Source: CAYOLL01 sp964404765 [NCBI: uncultured Gemmatimonadota bacterium] (lineage in GTDB: Bacteria > 4572-55). Taken from it: a stretch of DNA of 44,249 bases. The stretch covers positions 1 to 44,249 of the forward strand of contig CAYOLL010000038.1 of NCBI GenBank assembly GCA_964404765.1. Reading direction: 5' to 3'. Both the position numbers and the translations under genes were made by a program. Shown here piece after piece: positions 32,801 to 41,800 of this stretch (the stretch's first letter is position 1; every line of letters begins with the position of its first letter). The notes under the pieces are model-generated. The model ran no database searches and was not told the DNA's origin. It saw nothing but the letters and a program-made list of their open reading frames with translations.

Positions 32801-35800
32801 TCATTAATATTGTTGATCGTGATGGTAAATGTCTGTACCAGCGTCGAATCTTTGCCGCCATTGGCCGTGCCGCCGTTGTCGCGCAATTGCACCGAAACCG
32901 TGGCCGTGCCGGACGAATCCGCTGCCAGGGTGAAGGTCAACGTACCGTTGGCCGCCAGCGCCGGTTGTACGCTAAACAAGGAGTTGCGATTGTTGGAAAT
33001 TGTAAAAGCCAAGCTCTGACCGGATTCATTGCCCGGGCCAGCCGAAATGTTTGTCGCCCAATTAAATGTCTGTCCGCCCGCATCTTCATTCACCGTTAGA
33101 TTTCCACCGGCCGTAAACGATGGCGCGTCATTGACATTGTTGACCGTGATCGTAAATGTCTGTACCAGCGTCGAATCCTTGCCGCCGTTGGCCGTGCCTC
33201 CGTTGTCGCGCAACTGCACAAAAATCGTGGACGTGCCGGACGAATCCGCTGCCGGGGTGAAGGTCAACGTACCATTAGCCGCTAACGCAGGTTGTATGCT
33301 GAACAGCGCGTTACGATTGTTGGAAATTGTAAAAGCCAAAGTCTGACCGGATTCATTGGCCGGGCCTGACTTAATGTTTGTCGCCCAATTGAAAAATGTA
33401 TGCTGGCCCGAATCTTCGAACACCGTTGTATTTCCGCCGACCGTAAACGACGGCGCGTCATTAACGGGATTCACAGTTACCGTAAAGGTATCCCGCGCGG
33501 CCAAAGCGTTGCGCACACCTGCCCCGCTATCTCCCGCTTCGACGATCAAAACACTCGTTCCGACGGCGTTGTCCTGAAAATTCAGCGTCAGCACACTATC
33601 CGCGGCGCTGACCGTAACCGTCACCACAGTCGGGTTGGAATTATTGATGATCGTAAAAAACAGATCGCTGCCATCTTCCGGGTCATAAAACACATCATTC
33701 AAATCCACAAAAGCGGAATCGGGCGCGTCCTCTTCCACAGTCAGGTTGGGAAGGGCTGCAATGACCACCGGCGCGTCGTTGACGGGGGCAATTGTCACCC
33801 GAACGGTATCGAAGACCACGCCGCCCTGGGTGTCCGCGGCCCGCAGAATCAAAGTGTCCGTGCCGGCGGCATCAGCCGCAAAGTCGATGATTAGAACGTC
33901 TACAATTTCGGCGTTAAAGATAACTCCGTCCCGGATAATGCTAAAACTCAGATTGCCGGTGTCCCGATCATCCGCAAACGCATCATCCAAATCGGCCACA
34001 AACAGCGCCGGATCATCTTCAGTGGCCGAGATATCGGCAATGGCGGCGACAACGGTGGGCGGTTGATTTTGCGACGCTCCGCTCACGGCAAAATCATACG
34101 TCCCCTCGTCGCAGTCATCGCTCCAAATACGCACCTTGGCCAAATCCCCCCCGCTATCGGTCGGCAGATAGCGCACCCGGAACGTCGTTGAATCGCCGGG
34201 CACAACCGTGCCGTTGGGCGAAGTCGTGAGGGCAAACTCGCTCGTGCCGCTGATCGTTACACTTGAGATATGCAGCGTATCTGCGCCGGTATTTTTGATC
34301 TTAAAGGTATGCGTCACCGATTGATAAATAATGACGCTACCGTAACTGGTGCTGTCCGCCGTATCCGTTGCCAGCGTATCGCCGTCGTCAATGGCGGTCA
34401 GGCCGCCCAGGAGGGCAATCTCCGGCGCGGCAAAGGCCGGGCAGCTTGTGCCGGTCGTCACGCCGCCGGGCGTGATCCAGTTGGAGGTTGCGTTGGATAG
34501 GGCAAAGCCGTTCAATGTGCCATTGTTATCGCCGCCAGCCAGATCGGTCAAGGTTGTCACCCCGCTATTGCTTCCGCCGGCGATGCCTTGATTAAAGTTG
34601 TAATAAGCGACCAGTCCGTTCTCCGATCCGGTTAATTCACAGTTCATATAATGGTTAATTTCGGCGCAGGTGCGAGCCTTGTTCCAGATGCGGACTTCAT
34701 CTAATATGCCATTAAATTTCCAGGCGCTTTCACGCTCAATACCCAATAACATGGCAGCAGAACTGTTTAGATTATCGCCTGCCGCCGCATGGGAAACATT
34801 GGCTTCAACGACACCATCGCGGTACAAAATAATTCGTTGCGAACTGCGCTGGACGGTCATGGCAATGTGATGCCAGTTGTTGTCGTTCAAATTCGTGGTT
34901 CCCACCAATCCTTCTGCAACGCCTGCAAAATTGGAGCCTTCTTTTCTCAATTCTGCAGCGATCTTGTTCTGATATAATACAAGTTGAAATCCGGTCCAAA
35001 ATCCGGTGCTGGCTTTGGCAATGATTCCAGCATAATTAGCCTGGGATCCGTCAAGTTTAATCCGGGCTTCTAATGAAAAATCTGTTAAAACGCCAAACTG
35101 CAAGGCCGGATTATCCGCAACAGTAATAACATCATTCCCCCCGTCAAAATCCAGCGCAGCAGCCGGTGTTGCGCCCGTCCCGCTCACAGCAAAGTCATAC
35201 GTCCCTTCGTCGCAATCATCGTTGAAGATTATAATTTGGGCCGTATCCGCCCCGGCTACGCCGCCGGGCGCGTAGGTCACGGTAAAGGTCGTGGAGTCGT
35301 TGGGATTGACCCGGGTCGGGATCGCGCCGAAGGTGAACTTGAGCGAATCCGGGCCGGAAGTGTCCATGCCGGAGATGTGCAGCGTATCCGCGCCGGTGTT
35401 GTGGATTTTGTAAGTGACCGCGCGCGAGCCGTTGACGGCCACAACGCCAAAGTCGGTGCTGTCGGCGGCATTGGGTGTGGCGTCCCCATCCGAAATAGCG
35501 ACCCCATTACCGGCAAGCCCGATATTGGGAGCGCTAAAATCAATGATGGTAATAAACGCGCCGTTCGCCATAATCACGTCGGGTTTGCCATCGGCATTCA
35601 TATCTTGCGCCGCCATTTCATATATACCTGCTGACAAACTATAAGATTGTGGGGCTGCAAAGCTAATCGTTCCGGTCGTTGACGTATTTTCATAATAGCG
35701 CCAGTCTGTTCCGTCGCCGCTGGCCATTGACGCAATTACATCAACCTTTCCGTCGCTGTTCAAATCCCCGATCTGTATATTGAATCCCCCCCAGCCGGTG

Positions 35801-38800
35801 GCAATGGTTGAAGTGGCAAATGACAAATTACCAATTGTTGAGGTATTACGGAAAAACTTCATACTGCCGGCATTGTTTTCACCGATGACGATATCCGTTT
35901 TTCCATCGCCATCAAAATCGGCGGCATGGACATCATGCGCCCAACTGCCGGTCAGCGAAATATTATACGCCGCGGCAAATGAATTGGCGTCAATAAAGCC
36001 GCTTGCACTGGTATTTCTGAAAATCGAAAGACGGCTCGAGTTGGTATTGTTACTGACCGCAAGATCAACTTTTCCATCGCCATCAAAGTCGGCCATAGCA
36101 AGTTTGGCGGGTCGGTCTACAACCGTAAAATCAACCTTTGGCGCAAATGTGCCGGCTGAGAAATTGCCGGAGACATGCGTATTTTTCAGGACGCTGACCT
36201 TTGTTCCACTATTCCATTGGTTTGTGATAATCAGGTCCGGCTTGCCGTCTCCGTCCACATCCTGAATTTTGGCGTCGCGCAAATTTTGTCCGTTTACGCC
36301 GGTAAAATCTTGCTTTGCCTGGAAGGAAATTGCCCCCACGCTGCTTAAATTTCGATACACCGACACAATAGCGTTGCCGCCATTATTACAGGCGACAGCC
36401 AAATCGAGCCGGCCGTCGTTGTCAATATCGCCCAGGCTCATGCTTGTCGGGGCGGTCCCGGAGGCCAAAGTCGCATCGGCAACAAAGGCGGGCGCAGCGC
36501 CGGTTGTCGTATTCCGATAAAACCTAAGGGAATTTATTGAATTATTTGAGACCACCACATCCGGTTTACCGTCATTATCCAAATTGCCAATCACAAGACC
36601 GTGAGCGGCTGTACCGTTTGGAATATCCGTCGCGCAATACGTCATTGGGATATTAATAACCGACGTATGTTTCACGTTTAAAAATTGATTGGCCGGCAAA
36701 TCCAATGTGCTGGAAGAAGCGTTTTTTGTGGTATGAATGGCGGTCATCGGCGCATAAGTGGCCGCGCCGGGCGGAGTCGTAACCTGGATTGTGTTTTCAA
36801 AGGTGGTCGGGTTTTCGGTCAGACCGGTGATGTTTGCCAACATGCCGCCGATATAAACCTTTACGCTATCGGCATTATTTCCAAAAAATCTTCCGCTGAT
36901 GGTGACGGTTGCGCCCACATTCACGCTGGTCGGTGAAAAGGACGTCACCTTCGGAATGCCCAAACCCGTCCCGCGCACGGCAAAGTCATAAAACGGCTCG
37001 TCGCAATCGTCGCTGGGAATTTGGATAAAAGCCGTATCGCTCACCGCCGCCGTCGGCTTGTAGGTGACCACAAAAGTGGCCGAGCCGCCCGCCGCAATCG
37101 CCCCGGCCGGAGTCAGCGGCCCGATGCTGAACTTGCTCGCGCCCGTGCCGGTTTTGTTGATGGCGTTGACGGTCAAACTGCCGGTGAGATTGGCGTTTTG
37201 GATGGTATAGGTGACTTTCAGCGAATCGCCGACCGTCCGCGCGCCGAAGTCGGTGGAGTCGGTGGTCGTCGGGCTAAAATCGCCGTCGGCAATAATCGCG
37301 CCGTTGCCGCGCAGATTGATTTCCGGCTTGGCGGCCGGACTCACTTCGTCCGCGCCGATGGACGGCTGGATCGCGTGACGGCTGTTGCCGTCGTAATCGG
37401 TCGCAAGGCCGCTCATCGGCACGCCCACGCCCAACGCCGCCGTGCTCGTGTGCAGGTCGGCCGTGCTCTCGGCGGTAAACGTCACGTCGCTGTTGATGGA
37501 GCAAATGTCCTGAGCCGTGCCGCTTTTCCAAGCGGCAAAGGCGCGGGCCGTTGCGCCGTTATCATACGAGCCCAAATTGGCCGCCGCGCCGCTATACAGA
37601 TCATTGGTATTGCTATACAGCCCGGTCGTGCTGTTGCTGACGATGGCAAAATGCTTGCCCGTGCCGCCGCTGCGCTCGTTGATAAAAATGTTGTTGCGCA
37701 GGCTGTCATTGCCGGAGGCCGGGGCCGTCTGGCGATAGATGGCCTGGGTATTGGTCGCGCCGCTGGACAAGTTTCCACCAATATAGACGCTGTTATATGC
37801 CGCATTCAGGTTGCCGTCGGAGTTTTTATAAATGCCGCTGATCTGATAATCACCAATTTCGCTGCCGCCCAGGCTGATCATGTTGTTGGCGATGACCGCC
37901 CCGGCCATGTTCAACAGTTCGATTCCGGACAAACGGACGCTCGCGCTGTCCGACGCGGCCTGAAAATCGTAGAGCCGATTTTCGCGGATAACGGTCAGCG
38001 GATCGCGTGTCCCGGCTGCGAGTCCTTCATAGAAAATCCCGGCGACCCGTCCGGTCGCGCTCGTGTGAAGCAGGCTTAGCCCGTAGATCGTATTATTCCG
38101 GATGCTGTGCGCGGCGGCCGCTGTGCCGCGCAAATAGACGCCGATAATCGGCAAGACCGCGGTCGAAGAATCGCTCAGGCTATGAATGACGTTGTTGTGA
38201 ATGACCAGGGTCGGGCCGCCCGAAGACTGATAAATACCCACGATCTCCGCCGAGGCATGTGAACTGCGGTTGCTCAAATTTCGAATCGTATTGTCGCTTA
38301 GGCTATCCGTCCCCGTGGCCGAAGCGCCGTTGTAAATAGCCCGCAGCACACCCTGATTGGTCGTCTCCGGGATGCTGATGTCGGCGATGGTATTGCCGCG
38401 CACGCTGTAGGAACTCGAATTGCTGGTGGTGATTATCTCGTTGACCAGATCGCTTGTGAAAGAGGACCAGGCCACATTCCGAATCGTATTATTTACAATC
38501 CGCGTGGACGAGCCGCCGGTTGCGCCGACACGAATCGCGGTAAAAGAGCCGTACGCGCCGCTGGTGGTCTTGGTCCAAAGCCCGGCGGCGCTGGACGCGC
38601 TGCCGCCGATAGCGTTATTGCTGATCAGGTGGCTGTTGCCCGAACGAATATCAATTGCTGTTTGCGTCTCGCTCGAAGTTCCGTTGTCATAAAAGCTGTT
38701 GCCGCTGATGACGCAGCTGCCGCCGTTGCTCCCCTGCCAAAAGCCGAAGCCGTCGAAATTATAGATGCGCGAATTGGTCAGCGTCACATTGTCATTGGCT

Positions 38801-41800
38801 GCCCCGGCGTCGCTTTCCACCGAGATGAGATAATAGGCCCGGGCAGCGCCGCGAATATCGCAATTATCAAAAATAATGTTGTCATTACCGTCCGGCACTG
38901 CGGAAGCGTCGCCGCCGATAAGAATCGTCGCCGCCGTTGAAAATCCGGTGGAAGTAGCCGCGCCTTCGATGATACAATAGCGCGCCGCGTTGTTATCGGC
39001 ATTATTGAGAAAGAAGAGCGTACGACCCGCAATCGCCGAATTTTGAATCTGCAGATATTGACCGCTGCCGCCAAAACGGCCGTCAAAGGTCACATTGTCT
39101 GCGCCGTTGAGGAAAATCAGCGTATCGGCTGCGGACATGGCAATGGTTTTTAGCGCGGCTGAGCCGGGCACAATGCTGACGCCGCTGTAACTCGCCCCGC
39201 CCGATCCGCTGGCGTTCAATTGGGCCGTGGCCGTTTCTGTGGTATTGTCGTAAACTGTGATGGTAATATTGCCCTGGTGCGTCCCGGCGTTGATGGCGTC
39301 GAAGGCGTCTTTGAGCGTGGGATAGGCAAAGGGTCCCGTCACGCCGATGGTGGCGGTCACGACTACCGGACCCGGCGTGGCGCTGACGATGAGCGTATCG
39401 CCTACCTGCCCGGCGCTGTCCACCCCGGCGACGCCAAAATAGTAGAGTGTGCCGTTGGTCAAACCGGTCAGGACTTCGGTCGTGTCGGTTATCGTGGTGT
39501 TGGTCGTGGTCACGCCGCCGCTCAGGTTGCTATTGGTAGAGGTGATGATGTTGTATTGCTTGTAATCTGTTTCCGTGTTGCGATTCCAGCCCAATGTTAT
39601 CTGGCTGTTGCCCGGCGTAGCGATCAGATTGGCCGGTTGGAAGGGATGCATGGCACGGGAAGTGGCGCGTTCGGCGTTGCCGTTCAGCGTAGCATTGTTC
39701 GCCGTTAAAGTTGCGTCATAGGCCGGGCCACTGACTTCGTCAAAATGCCACAGGTTGACCAAGCCCGACTCATTACCAAGCAAAGGTTTGTGCAGATCGG
39801 TCTTAATCTGGGCGGCGCTGCGTGCCACGCTCCAGAATCGCACTTCATCCATTTGACCGTTCAGCCAAACGGAGTTAAACTCAACTGCACCGCCCAATCG
39901 CGTTACATTGGCAGGCGAGTTCATATCGCGCACGCCGACGTCCGTCTGAGCCACGGCTAATAGGCCATCCACATAGAGCGACACATTGGCGCCGCTGCGG
40001 GTGACCGCCAGATGATACCAGCGCTGACGCGTTAAAGGTGTCGCGGACCACATCGCGAAATGGCCGGGTCCAAGCTGCGCCAGCGCCATCTCAAAAACTA
40101 CAAGGCTATCGGACTGCACGTTAAAAACATACCAATTACCGCTAGAAGTCGCCTCATTCGTCCGGTTGGTGATTAGATATTGCCCGGTGTTGAAATTATT
40201 AAAGTTAGCCCAGCACTCGATAGTAAAATCACCCATGCCCGGCGCAAACTCTGTCATTTGGACATAATCGCCATTGCCGTCAAAGGTCACGGCCTTGCCC
40301 GCCTCCAAAACCGGCGCGGCCTCGGCCTCGTTGGTGTAGGCGGAGAAAGTTACCCCTGCGTTTGTGGCCCGAACGCGGTAGAAGTAGAGCGTCCCGGCGC
40401 TGACGGCGGTGTCCGTAAAAGTGCTCACATTCGCCGCTGTCGTGGCAATCAGCGCAAAGCCTGCGCCCGATGTCGTCGAACGCTCGACGACAAAACCCGT
40501 TTCGTCGCTGGAATTGTCCGTCCACCAGAGTTGGTTGGCCACAGGGTTGTAGCGATACGCGCCGGAAGCGTAGAGGTTGGTCGGGGCGTTGGGTGTCGGC
40601 AACAGGCCCGTCCCGCTCAAGCTAAAGTTATACGGATTCTCATCACTGTCCGTATTGGTGATGCTGATAAAGGCCGTATCGCTGACCACCGCCGTCGGCG
40701 TATACGTGACCATAAACGTGGCCGAACCGCTGATCGCAATCGAACTGGCCGGCGTCAACGCGCCGATGGCGAATTTGGATTGGCCCGTGCCGGACTTGTT
40801 GATGGCGCTGACATTCAAGACCTGCGTACCTGTATTATGAATTGAATACGTCACCGTGCGAGCCGCGCCCACTAAGACCGAGCCAAAATAAGTCGAATCG
40901 GCTGCATCCGGCGTGTTATCGCCATCGGTGATACTGACGCTGTTGCCGCGCACGTCAATCTCCGGGGCAACCGTCGTAAAACCCTGCGCCTCGCCATAGC
41001 TGGTATCCGTTCCGGCAATAGCGTAGGCCCGCACATAATATAAGGTACTGGCGCTCAAACCGGTCAGCGTGTCCGGGTACGAGTTGACGCCGAATGTGCC
41101 GCTGCGGACGGTCTTGCTGTCAAACACATCCGGGCAGGTCGTCGTGCTCCAGCAAATACCGCGTTGGGTGACATTGGCGTGATTGCCCACGTCAAAGATA
41201 TCGCCGCCGCTGATGGCCGAAGTTTCGCCTATGCTCGTGACCGCGGACGTGGCCAATATCGGCGCGCCGGGATTGCCGGTTGAAACCCAGTTGGAAGTCG
41301 AACCGCTGCGGGCAAAGTTGGTCAACACGCCGGTGCGACAGTTGTTCGTATAATCCAATAACTGAACAGGCAAGCCGGTGTTATCCTGCCCGGCATTGCC
41401 CTGATCGAAGCGGTAATAGGCCTGCAGGCCGCTTTCATTCCCCTGGAGATAGATATTCCGGTTGGCCTGAATTTCCCCCGACGTGCGCGCCACGTTCCAT
41501 ACTCGCAGTTCATCCACCGTGATATCGCCCATGTCGTACGGGATATTCCACGGGGTCACGCCGATGATAAGATTGCCCGTGCCCTGATAGTCATTTGACG
41601 CGGTATCGAAAGCGACTTGAGTCCCGTCCCGGTAAATTTTGCGACTATTGCTAACGGCATCGTACACGCAAGCCCAATGATGCCAGTTTAAATCCGTGTA
41701 AGTCGAATCTGCGTCTAAATCATTAAAGTAGAAGCCAAAAGTAAAGCGGTTGTTCGAAGTGCCGCCCGGTTCGCGAAAACCGATGTGCAAACCGACATTG

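Noticed and set aside
25423-37000. Many 100-350 codon plus-strand ORFs opposite the giant gene
   Set aside because: Repeated Arg/Gly/His-rich shadows that follow the repeat pattern of the coding strand.
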